From Albibeggiatoa sp964388965 (GTDB taxonomy: Bacteria > Pseudomonadota > Gammaproteobacteria > Beggiatoales > Beggiatoaceae): a DNA stretch of 26,597 nt. Location: positions 1 through 26,597 of the forward strand of contig CAYMCP010000052.1 in NCBI GenBank assembly GCA_964388965.1, given 5' to 3'. The notes under the pieces are model-generated. The model searched no databases and had not been told where the DNA came from. It saw only the letters and a program-made list of their open reading frames with translations. The position numbers and the translations under genes were made by a program. Positions 8,348-16,219 of the stretch are shown here, in pieces. Position 1 is the first letter of the stretch. Every line of letters begins with the position of its first letter.

Positions 8348-8361
8348 TAATATTGGTTAAA
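8348..8361 (+). repeat. 14-bp direct repeat, copy 1
   Basis: TAATATTGGTTAAA, identical to 8432-8445, with start points 84 bases apart (eight helical turns). It lies upstream of the response-regulator genes. It could be a pair of regulator sites, or chance in AT-rich DNA. Confidence 0.4.
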
Positions 8362-8431
8362 AATAGACTTTACTATAATACAGCCAAGATCAATTATATT
8401 CACTATCTGATTACTTCACTGATTTATAGGG

Positions 8432-8445
8432 TAATATTGGTTAAA
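8432..8445 (+). repeat. 14-bp direct repeat, copy 2
   Basis: The exact partner of 8348-8361. Confidence 0.4.
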
Positions 8446-8555
8446 TTGCTTGGATTTGTCAAATTATTTACTTTATCTTAGCAAAATTGATATTTTTAGG
8501 CATGTAAAATGATTTTTATTAGGGATTTATGATCTTATGTGACAGTTTATACTAT

Positions 8556-8591
8556 AAAAAAATCAGTAAGTTATATTTTAGAGCTGATTTT
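8556..8591 (-). terminator. Candidate intrinsic terminator downstream of thyX
   Basis: On the minus strand AAAATCAG, a 17-nt loop and CTGATTTT form an 8-bp stem that runs into seven T. It lies about 85 bases after the thyX stop. The stem has only two GC pairs, so it would be weak. Confidence 0.3.
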
Positions 8592-8676
8592 ATCAATTTT
8601 TGCATTCTCCCACGAAAATCTTTTGCCTAATACCTAGACAACAATAAATCTTGGCGTAGTGTAATGCGATAGAAAA

Positions 8677-9390
8677 TTATATTTTTTCAGATAAAACATC
8701 ATTATTTTTAAGTATATACTCTTCGAATGCTTCTGCCGTCCAAGGCAAAACCGCTTTAAAGAAATGTTTGTAAATTGCCTCAGCATAAACACGGATTTCA
8801 TATTGCGCGTGTTCACCCATACGCAAACGCATGAAGTGCATTAGGTTGTGTGCGTCTACTTTTGCAATAAACGTCGTATACATATTTTGAGGCAATACCA
8901 TTCGTGCCTGTTCACGAGCTACTCCAGCATCAAGCATTTGATGATAAAGTGCCAAAGCGTTATCAATATGTTGCTGCATGTTTGCCCTGAGTGAATGTTG
9001 AATATCATCACCAGCCGCGCCCAAGCTACATTGCTTATTATCAGTTGACTGCAATCGCCAACTGTCTGGCATATAAAAATCTAACTCTTCTGATGTATAC
9101 CGTCGTGAAACCTCATTATAATTCCACGTTCTATGACGCATCCACTGCCTCGCTACGAATAAGGGGCATTTCACTCTAAACTTAAATGCCACCATTTCAA
9201 AAGGCGATGTGTGTTTATTCCGCAACAGGTAGTTTAATAACTTCTTATCTTTTTCTAACCCTTTGCTTTCGCCTAAAAAAGAGACCCGCGCAGCATTCAC
9301 AACCGACAGATCATCGCCCATAAAATCTTGCAATTCAATATAGCCTTTATCGAGCAAGGCAATGCGGATAGGTAAATCGTTTTTTATCAT
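8677..9390 (-). CDS. thyX: Flavin-dependent thymidylate synthase ThyX
   Basis: A 237-residue enzyme that converts dUMP to dTMP using methylenetetrahydrofolate, FAD and NAD(P)H. The ThyX signature RHR-x7-S is complete: Arg85-His86-Arg87 and Ser95 in RHRTWNYNEVSRRY. The C-terminal dUMP/FAD-binding part LRMGEHAQYEIRVYAEAI is also present. Length is normal for the family. The start ATG has no recognisable Shine-Dalgarno sequence; only AT-rich bases precede it, 14 bases after the stop of the OmpA-like gene. Expression may therefore depend on read-through from that gene. ThyA, the more usual enzyme in gammaproteobacteria, is not in the window. Confidence 0.95.
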   Translation of the reverse strand: MIKNDLPIRIALLDKGYIELQDFMGDDLSVVNAARVSFLGESKGLEKDKKLLNYLLRNKHTSPFEMVAFKFRVKCPLFVARQWMRHRTWNYNEVSRRYTSEELDFYMPDSWRLQSTDNKQCSLGAAGDDIQHSLRANMQQHIDNALALYHQMLDAGVAREQARMVLPQNMYTTFIAKVDAHNLMHFMRLRMGEHAQYEIRVYAEAIYKHFFKAVLPWTAEAFEEYILKNNDVLSEKI

Positions 9391-9404
9391 GTTTTTTAAT
9401 TAAT

Positions 9405-9851
9405 TTAATTGATGACTAAGACAAATTCAACGCGACGGTTGCGCTCTTGCCCTTCGTAAATATCATTTGTAGTAAAGGGTTTCGCCTCGCCTACTGCCTG
9501 AATCTGCAATAATGCTTTAGGCACACCAAGTTGCAACAGGTAGTCACGGCTTGCTCTCGCACGCAATTTAGAAAGGTGTAAATTATACGCTCGATTACCA
9601 ATCGAATCAGTATGACCGACCAAATAAATTTTTACAATCCGATCTTGATTATCCACTATTGCTTGCGCCATTTGCGTTAAAAACTGTTTAGCATTATCAG
9701 TTAATTCCGCACTATTGAATGGAAAAACAAAATCTGCATACAAATACCTAATACCATCTTGCTCTGTAAAAAGAGAAAGTTGCTTCGGATCAATCGTACC
9801 TGCAATTAAATTTGGGCTAATGAGAATAAAAAACAATAATGCTTTTGACAT
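9405..9851 (-). CDS. Small OmpA-family peptidoglycan-binding protein
   Basis: A 148-residue exported protein: a signal peptide (MSKALLFFILISPNLIAG), a short linker, then an OmpA C-terminal domain from about residue 35. The peptidoglycan-binding pair is present at the right distance: Asp82 in GHTDSIG and Arg97 in LSKLRARA, 15 apart as in OmpA. The GEAKPFTTND and ERNRRVEFVL segments complete the domain. There is no beta-barrel and no lipobox Cys, so it is probably a periplasmic protein that binds diaminopimelate in the cell wall. It precedes thyX by 14 bases on the same strand; no functional link is evident. Confidence 0.85.
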   Translation of the reverse strand: MSKALLFFILISPNLIAGTIDPKQLSLFTEQDGIRYLYADFVFPFNSAELTDNAKQFLTQMAQAIVDNQDRIVKIYLVGHTDSIGNRAYNLHLSKLRARASRDYLLQLGVPKALLQIQAVGEAKPFTTNDIYEGQERNRRVEFVLVIN

Positions 9852-10054
9852 GTTTGCTCTCCAGTATAGTGAAAATTAAGAACATTTCGCTGAAAAATAA
9901 ACTAATAATTACATAAAAAAGCGCGTTACATTTTTACTTATCAAGCAAAGTTTTTATATTTATGCACTTTAATTTATGTCAATATTAAATTTATTTTCAG
10001 TCATGCTCACTAAAAGGTCTCTCTGAAGAAACTATTTGATAGTATAGCCAGCTT

Positions 10055-11065
10055 TCACGACGATGCAGCAACAAGTTTGACAGGCGTATTAGGTTTAAGT
10101 CGCAACGTGCCTTCAACAACAATTTTTTCACCTAAAGCGACACCGTGCACAACTTCAACCTGTCCAACCTGACGCTGACCAATCTGAATTAAACGTTTTT
10201 CTGCAATATTTTCCTCATTAACAACGTAAACAAATTGCTGACTACCTATTGGCACTAAAGCGCGTTCGGAAATCATTAAAGCTCGGCGCGGATTAAGACT
10301 TAAAGTCACGGTTAGCAACATACCTGCACGCAAAGCTTTATCTTGATTAGGCAAAAGAGCGCGTAATGTAACCATGCGAGTAATAGGGTCAACACGGGAA
10401 TTAATAATGCTAATTTGTCCAGAAAAATTGCGATTAGGATAGGCTTGTGAGGTTGCAGTGATTTTTAAATTTTGGTGTAAATTCGCTAAATACATTTCAG
10501 GTACAGCAAAATCTAATTTAATTTTCGTTATATCATCTAAAGTTGTAATGATATTACCCGCTTTTAATAATGCGCCTTTACTAATATAACGTAAACCTAA
10601 TTTGCCGCTAAATGGTGCTATAATTCTTCTTTCATTAATATGGACTTGTGCGGTCTTGATGTGGGCTTGCGCGGCTTTTAAACGTGATACTTGTGCGTCT
10701 AGTTGAGAGCTAGGAATCGCTTTTTGATCAACTAATTTTTGTAATCGCTTATATTCGCGTTGTTGTTCCGTTAAATTTACTTTAGCTTCTTCGAGCAGGG
10801 CTTGTTGTTCGGCATCGTCAAGTTGAACTAATAACGTTCCTTTTTCAACCCATTCTCCTTCTTTAAAGTGAATATGGCTGATAATATCGGTTATTTTCGA
10901 GGTAACTTCAATAAATTCATTCGCTTCTGTCGTGCCCAATATGGTAACAATATCAACAATATCTTCCTCAACAACGGGTGAAACAACAACAGAAATAGCG
11001 TCATTTATCGCGTGAGCGACTGGTGTAATAAAAAGTAATAAAATAAAAAATAATCTAAATTGCAT
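10055..11065 (-). CDS. RND efflux pump periplasmic adaptor (HlyD/MdtA-like membrane fusion protein)
   Basis: A 336-residue periplasmic adaptor. A signal peptide (about residues 1-19, ending PVAHA) is followed by the split lipoyl domain (HIHFKEGEWVEKGTLLVQLDD and IIAPFSGKLGLRYISKG), separated by a heptad-rich alpha-hairpin (about 95-140: EAKVNLTEQQREYKRLQKL). A beta-barrel and membrane-proximal domain lies to the C-terminus (SRVDPITRMVTLRALLPN and LRAGMLLTV are typical). Such adaptors link an inner-membrane RND pump to an outer-membrane TolC-type channel. No pump or channel gene follows; the next gene downstream, 203 bases away, encodes the OmpA-like protein. It is therefore an orphan adaptor in this window. 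Confidence 0.88.
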   Translation of the reverse strand: MQFRLFFILLLFITPVAHAINDAISVVVSPVVEEDIVDIVTILGTTEANEFIEVTSKITDIISHIHFKEGEWVEKGTLLVQLDDAEQQALLEEAKVNLTEQQREYKRLQKLVDQKAIPSSQLDAQVSRLKAAQAHIKTAQVHINERRIIAPFSGKLGLRYISKGALLKAGNIITTLDDITKIKLDFAVPEMYLANLHQNLKITATSQAYPNRNFSGQISIINSRVDPITRMVTLRALLPNQDKALRAGMLLTVTLSLNPRRALMISERALVPIGSQQFVYVVNEENIAEKRLIQIGQRQVGQVEVVHGVALGEKIVVEGTLRLKPNTPVKLVAASS

Positions 11066-11475
11066 GTGAATCCATTTTTTTAGCTAAAATAGTATGAGTT
11101 CGACGTGAGTAAAATGATAACCCAATGAATTATATTTATTTTAAATCTATCTCATCTCTTCTCATTTCTAAAATTAAGTTTTAGAGTTAAGTTTGTAACA
11201 GTCTATTCGTCATTAAAAACTTTTTTTGCGCAACATAAGCCATTATATTACAACAAACCGTTATTTACTCAATAATATTGACTAGGCTAACAAAACAACG
11301 CTTGTATTTATTTGAGAAATTATACAAACTGTTACGTGAAACAATTTTAAAGCATCACTAAGATTAGCTCACTTTGTGCAAATCTGATTTATTGAAAACG
11401 TGCCAGCGTTTCAAATCGATGCAAAACAAATAATTAAATTAACTGAATTAAATTCATTAATGTCTCGGAGTATGT
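11066..11475. other. Divergent spacer between the efflux adaptor and dgt
   Basis: This is 410 AT-rich bases with no supported gene, which must hold the two divergent promoters. TTGACT at 11278-11283 is a possible -35 for dgt but has no good -10 at proper spacing. GTAACAGT (11195-11202) and ACTGTTAC (11328-11335) are inverted copies 125 bases apart, possibly chance. Confidence 0.4.
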
Positions 11476-12642
11476 ATGATAAGACCGCTAGCTCCATACG
11501 CTGCACATCAAGAAACCTCTTACGGACGATTACGAGACGAGCCACCACCTGCGAGTTATCGCGCTGAATATCAACGAGATCGTGATCGCATTATACATTC
11601 AACTGCGTTTAGACGTTTGGAATATAAAACACAAGTTTTCGTGAATCATGAAGGTGATTTATTTCGTACACGTTTAACACATTCATTAGAAGTCGCGCAA
11701 ATTAGTCGTACCATTGCTAGAGCATTACAACTTAATGAAGATTTAACGGAAGCAATTGCTTTAGCACATGATTTAGGACATACACCATTTGGTCATGCAG
11801 GACAAGATGCGTTAAATGAGTGTATGCAAACCTATGGTGGCTTTGAGCATAATTTACAATCGCTACGCATCGTAGACGAATTAGAAGACAAATATCCACA
11901 ATTTAGAGGATTAAACCTTACTTTTGAAACCCGTGAGGGTATCGTAAAACATTGCTCAATTAAACAAGCAAAAACGTTAGGGCAAGTTGCAGCACGATTT
12001 TTAACCGAACCTGCACATCAACCCAGCTTAGAAGCCCAAGTTAGCCAATTATGCGATGAAGTAGCCTATAACAATCATGATATTGACGATGGTTTGCGTG
12101 CACGATTAATTACAATCCGTCAATTACGTGAATTTGAATTATTTGAACAACATTATGTCAGCGTGATGCGTAGTTATAATAATTTACTGCAACGTCAAGT
12201 CATTAATGAAACGATTCGGCGGATGATTAATGAACAGGTTTTAAATATTATTGAAACCAGTCACGCACAAATTGATGCCTTACAACCTAAAAATGTCGAT
12301 GCTGTGAGAATGACAGAAGAGCCTATGATAACTTTCAGTGCGCACATGTATAACATGCACATGGATTTAAAACAATTTTTATTAACTCATTTATATCGGC
12401 ATTTTCGCGTTGAACGAATGAATTTTAAGGCAAAACGAGTCATTAAACAATTATTTGAGATTTTTATGAGTGAACCACGTTTACTGCCCCTAGAGGCACA
12501 ATTTGAGGTAAATCGGTTGCAAGCGCAAATGGGTGTGGATATGGGTAGAGCGCGTGCGGTTGCAGATTATATTGCAGCAATGACGGATAGATTTGCTATT
12601 GCAGAGCATGAGCGTTTACTTGATCCAAGTACTTTACCCTAG
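11476..12642 (+). CDS. dgt: dGTPase-like HD-domain triphosphohydrolase
   Basis: A 388-residue protein of the short (about 380-residue) dGTPase class, which hydrolyses dNTPs to the deoxynucleoside and triphosphate. The HD motif is intact: His69 in RLTHSLEV, His98-Asp99 in LAHDLGHTPFGHAG, and a distal Asp in YNNHDIDDG. The N-terminal RDRDRIIHSTAFRRLEYKTQVF is strongly conserved in the family. CGGAG precedes the ATG. An alternative ATG at 11472 is in another frame. It is a single gene with long spacers on both sides. The preferred nucleotide cannot be read from the sequence. Confidence 0.93.
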   Translation: MIRPLAPYAAHQETSYGRLRDEPPPASYRAEYQRDRDRIIHSTAFRRLEYKTQVFVNHEGDLFRTRLTHSLEVAQISRTIARALQLNEDLTEAIALAHDLGHTPFGHAGQDALNECMQTYGGFEHNLQSLRIVDELEDKYPQFRGLNLTFETREGIVKHCSIKQAKTLGQVAARFLTEPAHQPSLEAQVSQLCDEVAYNNHDIDDGLRARLITIRQLREFELFEQHYVSVMRSYNNLLQRQVINETIRRMINEQVLNIIETSHAQIDALQPKNVDAVRMTEEPMITFSAHMYNMHMDLKQFLLTHLYRHFRVERMNFKAKRVIKQLFEIFMSEPRLLPLEAQFEVNRLQAQMGVDMGRARAVADYIAAMTDRFAIAEHERLLDPSTLP

Positions 12643-12972
12643 ACAATAAAAAGCTGATTTTTAATATTTTTTAATCCCAGCTTGCAATTGATATGCTACA
12701 CTCACAGGTCAAGCACTTGATTTACGTGAAGTGGCTCGTTACACGATAATTTATAAAATCTTCTGCTAAAAATACATAAAACTCTCAATACCTGCATATC
12801 TGTAACAAATGCCTTGTTTTTGTTAATTATTGTCATTAAAAACAATATGATAAAAATCAACTACAGAAAATCCTTGTTAAATTATCTTGATTATGTAAAA
12901 TAATGTAATACACTAGTTAAACTTCTAGCATTTACTCAAACATTTATCCAAAGCTGGGCAAGGACATAGGTA
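12643..12972. other. Gene-free spacer upstream of the ligase/carrier/radical SAM cluster
   Basis: This is 330 bases without a supported gene. AAGCTG (12651-12656) and CAGCTT (12676-12681) could form a weak stem after dgt, with no T-run. The distal part holds a candidate promoter at 12874-12901. The long spacer separates dgt from the cluster, so they are probably independent units. Confidence 0.45.
12874..12901 (+). promoter_or_regulatory. Candidate sigma-70 promoter for the ligase-ACP-radical SAM cluster
   Basis: TTGTTA (12874-12879), a 16-base spacer and TAAAAT (12896-12901), about 70 bases before the ligase start. It is a moderate match only; other AT-rich hexamers lie nearby. Confidence 0.35.
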
Positions 12973-14409
12973 ATGTTTGCAACCTACATAGATCATGCAG
13001 TCCATCATGCAGACTGGCAACACAACACATTAAGCGACGGTGTGGTGACTTGCGCCTATCGAGACATGCCCATGTTTTTTGCGATGATTGCTGCTTTTTT
13101 AGCAGAACACCAAATTCAGCAACAAGATTGTATCGCCCTTGAAGGGGTAAACTCTGTGCCAGCAGCCTTGATTTTATTATATTTACTGCAACAGGGTTAC
13201 AGTTTTGTATTGTACCCGCCAATGCAAAAACAAGGTAAAGAACTTGCTGTGCGTCCGCCTATTCCTGATTTTTGCCGTTACCGTTTAATTATTAACCCTT
13301 TAACTGAATCTATTTTCTCAACCGAATTATTAGAAAAAATTAGCAGATTTGAAATCAATCGAAATTTTAATATAAATTTAATAAATCATAGCTTTACCAA
13401 TCAAAAACTTTATGTTCGTACTTCTGGTAGCATGGGAAGTGCAAAGATTGTTGTGCATAATCATCAACGTTTTGTCGGAAATGTCAGAAATTGTATCGAA
13501 AGACATAAATTCACTAGCCAAGACAATGTTTTTATTCCGGTTCCAGTTTTTCATTTATATGGTTTAGGTGCAGTATTTTTACCGGCAATTTTGACGGGTG
13601 CAAATGTGTACTTGCAAGCCCAATCCAATATTTTAAAATTCATGCAAGCTGAACGTCATTTTAAGCCCACAGTAATTTTTGTCACACCAACTTTGTGTGA
13701 AATGATGGTAAAAGGTTTACGTTCTGAGCGCAATTACCGTTTAGTCGTGACCTCTGGCGATAGAATTAAACCCGAATTATTCCGTGCATTTGATGCAAAA
13801 TTTTCCGGTTTAGTCAATCAATACGGCAGCACCGAAATGGGGGCAACAGCCGCGTCGCAGCCAACTGACGCACTCGAAGACCGTATCACTACGATGGGCA
13901 AGCCTATGTCTGGAGTTGAAATCAAAATTGATGAGGAAAATATCCCACAAGATGATAGTGATGAGCGGATCGGTGAGTTATATTGTAAACATCCTTACGG
14001 TTTTGAACGTTATATTAATGAGCATGGTGATGAAATTGCAGCCGCTCCAGAGTATTATCGTACAGGTGATTTAGTTAAAATACATAAAAATAACGATATT
14101 GAAGTAATTGGTAGAGCGGATAACAGAGTAAATCGCAATGGTTATTTAATTTTATTATCTGATATTGAAGCGAGCTTAGAAAAAATAGCGACAGTCAAAC
14201 AAGCAGTTGTGTTACCACTGGATAGTGAGGATATACGTGGCAAACGGATTGCAGCATTTTGTGTTAGTGATATTAATGAGACACAAATTCGTGAAGCTTG
14301 TTTTGATATATTGCCACAATATGCCGTTCCAGATGAAGTACATGTTTTAAGTGCTTTACCCGTGTTGCCCAGTGGAAAAGTAGACAGGCAAAAATTGAAA
14401 AAAGGATAG
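12973..14409 (+). CDS. Adenylate-forming ligase (ANL superfamily), probable carrier-protein loading enzyme
   Basis: A 478-residue enzyme expected to activate a carboxylic acid as its adenylate and pass it to a thiol. The P-loop TSGSMGSAK is at 150-158, YGSTE at 284-288, TGD at 364-366, the hinge region GRADNRVNRNGY at 380-391, and the catalytic lysine Lys469 in LPSGKVDR. All core motifs are present, though the usual Lys of the hinge motif (VK) is Asn. The hinge and C-terminal motifs resemble NRPS-type or aryl-acid adenylation domains more than acetyl-CoA synthetase. It is shorter than long-chain acyl-CoA synthetases. AAGGA precedes the start. A free-standing carrier protein follows after 79 bases, so the thiol acceptor is probably that carrier rather than CoA. 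The acid substrate is unknown. Confidence 0.85.
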   Translation: MFATYIDHAVHHADWQHNTLSDGVVTCAYRDMPMFFAMIAAFLAEHQIQQQDCIALEGVNSVPAALILLYLLQQGYSFVLYPPMQKQGKELAVRPPIPDFCRYRLIINPLTESIFSTELLEKISRFEINRNFNINLINHSFTNQKLYVRTSGSMGSAKIVVHNHQRFVGNVRNCIERHKFTSQDNVFIPVPVFHLYGLGAVFLPAILTGANVYLQAQSNILKFMQAERHFKPTVIFVTPTLCEMMVKGLRSERNYRLVVTSGDRIKPELFRAFDAKFSGLVNQYGSTEMGATAASQPTDALEDRITTMGKPMSGVEIKIDEENIPQDDSDERIGELYCKHPYGFERYINEHGDEIAAAPEYYRTGDLVKIHKNNDIEVIGRADNRVNRNGYLILLSDIEASLEKIATVKQAVVLPLDSEDIRGKRIAAFCVSDINETQIREACFDILPQYAVPDEVHVLSALPVLPSGKVDRQKLKKG

Positions 14410-14488
14410 TTTTGAGAGTTATTAAACAGATAAGCCCTTAATATCAATTTGATTTTCATACCTAAAAAATATGCAGGAGAGCATTATA

Positions 14489-14740
14489 ATGAGTGATGTT
14501 GTTGAACAACTAAGAAAAATTATTGCTGAAAAATTAGATGTCAATTTAACTTATGACGAAGTTGACCCGCAAGTTAGCTTGTTTGAAGAAGGTCTAGGAA
14601 TGGATTCCATCGCAGTGATGGAGTTTATCACACAAATTGAAAAACACTTTGGTTTCAAGTTCACAGAAGATGAATTAGACATGGAGCGATTCCAAAGCGT
14701 GAACGTGGTTGCAGATATGATTAAGGAAAAATTGTCTTAA
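14489..14740 (+). CDS. Free-standing acyl carrier protein
   Basis: An 83-residue acyl or peptidyl carrier protein. The 4'-phosphopantetheine attachment serine is Ser40 in GLGMDSIAVMEF, the classical DSx motif, in a four-helix acidic protein of normal length. ATG 14489 was chosen because AGGAG lies 9 bases upstream; a reading from 14471 would add six residues and put that ribosome site inside the gene. It lies between the adenylate-forming ligase and the radical SAM gene on one strand, so it is probably the carrier for both and not the housekeeping fatty-acid ACP, which normally sits with fab genes. Confidence 0.92.
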   Translation: MSDVVEQLRKIIAEKLDVNLTYDEVDPQVSLFEEGLGMDSIAVMEFITQIEKHFGFKFTEDELDMERFQSVNVVADMIKEKLS

Positions 14741-14790
14741 ACTGTATTAAAAATTTACATGATTTTATCGAGAAATTTTAGGAATGCACC

Positions 14791-16071
14791 ATGATTAATA
14801 CCGAAAAAGAAAGACAGTATTGGGTGCCAGAGCGTCGCGGTTTTATCACTAATTACCCGAATTTTATGCACTGGAAAAAGTTAGAAGAAGCAGGACTTGC
14901 TGGCTTTTATAATCCATTAAATATTTATATTCACATTCCGTTTTGTGCGCAAAAGTGCTCTTATTGCTACTACCGCACGGTTCAAGGTAGCCGTAAATCA
15001 GAAATTGATGCGTATGTAGACGCATTGTGCAAAGAAATTGAAATGGCAACGGAGCGTTTTAATTTAGCGCAACGTCCCTTAAGCTCTATATATTTCGGTG
15101 GTGGTACGCCAACATTACTAACAGGTGATAATTTATTAAAAATTCGGCAAACTTTAGATAAATTCGTCAATATTACAGATGAAACTGAAATCACTGTTGA
15201 AGGTGAACCCGTAACAATTACCGATAAAAAAGCGGAAATTTTAGGGGAATTGAATGTAACACGCATTAGTATGGGTGTACAATCGTTACACGATGAAATT
15301 ATTAAACTTTCTCATCGTCAGGATACCCAAGCGCGTGCGCTACGTGCCATTGAAATGTCGCGCAAAACAGGTGCCGCTGTTAATATCGATTTAATGAGTG
15401 GTTTAGCAGGTGAAACGCCTGAAACTTGGGCGTATAGCGTTGATAAAGCAATCGAAACCGATGTTGAAAGTATCACCGTGTATAAGACTGAATTGTATAC
15501 CAATACTGAATATTACAAAGAATTACGCAGCAATAAGATTACCTTGCCAAGCGATAATGAAGAATTGGAATATATGCAGTATGCAATCGATAAATTTGCC
15601 GAACATAATTATATCCCTTGGAGTTTCTTTACTTTTACCAAGGATGATAAGTATCGTCATGTGCATTCGCCAAGTATTTGGCGGGGCGAGGATTTTTACG
15701 CAATTGGTGCGTCAGCATTTGGTCGTATGGGACAATATTTGATCCAAAATACTAACGAAGTTAATCGTTATATTGAGTTAATTGAAAATGGAAAATTACC
15801 GATTCATCGCGGTCATAAAATGACTAGTATGGATAGTGTTATTCGTGACATCGTATTGGGTATGAAGTTGGTTTCAATTGATTTAGAATCTTTTTATCAA
15901 CGTCATGGCGTGGATTTGACCGCTTTGTGCAAAGATAGTGTGGAACGCTTAACTAAGGAAGGTTATATTACAGTAACTGACAAGGAATTAAAAATGACGG
16001 ATAAGGGTATCTTGCATGGCGATTTGGTTGGTAAAGACATGACTCGTAGCTTGATGGAAATGTTTACTTGA
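14791..16071 (+). CDS. HemN-like radical SAM enzyme
   Basis: A 426-residue radical SAM protein of the HemN/HemW-like class. The 4Fe-4S motif is Cys52-x3-Cys56-x2-Cys59 in YIHIPFCAQKCSYC. GGGTPT (103-108) is the SAM-binding glycine motif, followed by TRISMGVQSL and INIDLMSGL-type strands of the TIM barrel. The C-terminal part (GEDFYAIGASAFG, then a HemN_C-like winged domain) is recognisable. True HemN or HemW is not favoured, because the gene sits 50 bases after an acyl carrier protein in an apparent operon. HemN-like enzymes in natural-product pathways can act on carrier-bound substrates, for example as cyclopropanases or methyltransferases. AGGA precedes the start. The reaction is unknown. 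Confidence 0.85.
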   Translation: MINTEKERQYWVPERRGFITNYPNFMHWKKLEEAGLAGFYNPLNIYIHIPFCAQKCSYCYYRTVQGSRKSEIDAYVDALCKEIEMATERFNLAQRPLSSIYFGGGTPTLLTGDNLLKIRQTLDKFVNITDETEITVEGEPVTITDKKAEILGELNVTRISMGVQSLHDEIIKLSHRQDTQARALRAIEMSRKTGAAVNIDLMSGLAGETPETWAYSVDKAIETDVESITVYKTELYTNTEYYKELRSNKITLPSDNEELEYMQYAIDKFAEHNYIPWSFFTFTKDDKYRHVHSPSIWRGEDFYAIGASAFGRMGQYLIQNTNEVNRYIELIENGKLPIHRGHKMTSMDSVIRDIVLGMKLVSIDLESFYQRHGVDLTALCKDSVERLTKEGYITVTDKELKMTDKGILHGDLVGKDMTRSLMEMFT

Positions 16072-16219
16072 AATATTTTTGATTGTAAATTAATGATTTT
16101 CGATTTAAAAATAGGAAGTTAATCGCTTTATATTTCACGAGCAAAGACGTTAAATTAAATGATTAGCTTTCTGAAAAATCAAAAATTGGTAATCAAAAAT
16201 CTTAAAACAAGGGGGTTTT

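Larger units (their letters stand above)
8221..8676. other. Gene-free spacer between the response regulator and thyX
   Basis: This AT-rich spacer contains no supported gene. Visible structure is a 14-bp direct repeat (TAATATTGGTTAAA at 8348-8361 and 8432-8445) and a stem-loop with a T-run on the minus strand at 8556-8591. It should hold the promoter of the response-regulator pair and the 3' end of the thyX transcript. Confidence 0.5.

Noticed and set aside
11195..11335. GTAACAGT/ACTGTTAC inverted pair upstream of dgt as an operator
   Set aside because: Only 8 bases each and 125 bases apart in AT-rich DNA; chance is likely.
12944..13222. 92-codon minus-strand gene over the ligase start
   Set aside because: It is antisense to the N-terminus of a well-supported adenylate-forming ligase and shows no domain.
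14791..16071. Radical SAM protein as the anaerobic maturase of the downstream sulfatase
   Set aside because: Anaerobic sulfatase maturases carry extra Cys-rich (SPASM) motifs in the C-terminal part. This protein has almost no cysteine there and shows HemN-type features instead.
14791..16071. Radical SAM protein as the housekeeping HemN or HemW
   Set aside because: The sequence is HemN-like, but the tight linkage to a carrier protein and ligase argues for a dedicated role. Not excluded without a phylogeny.
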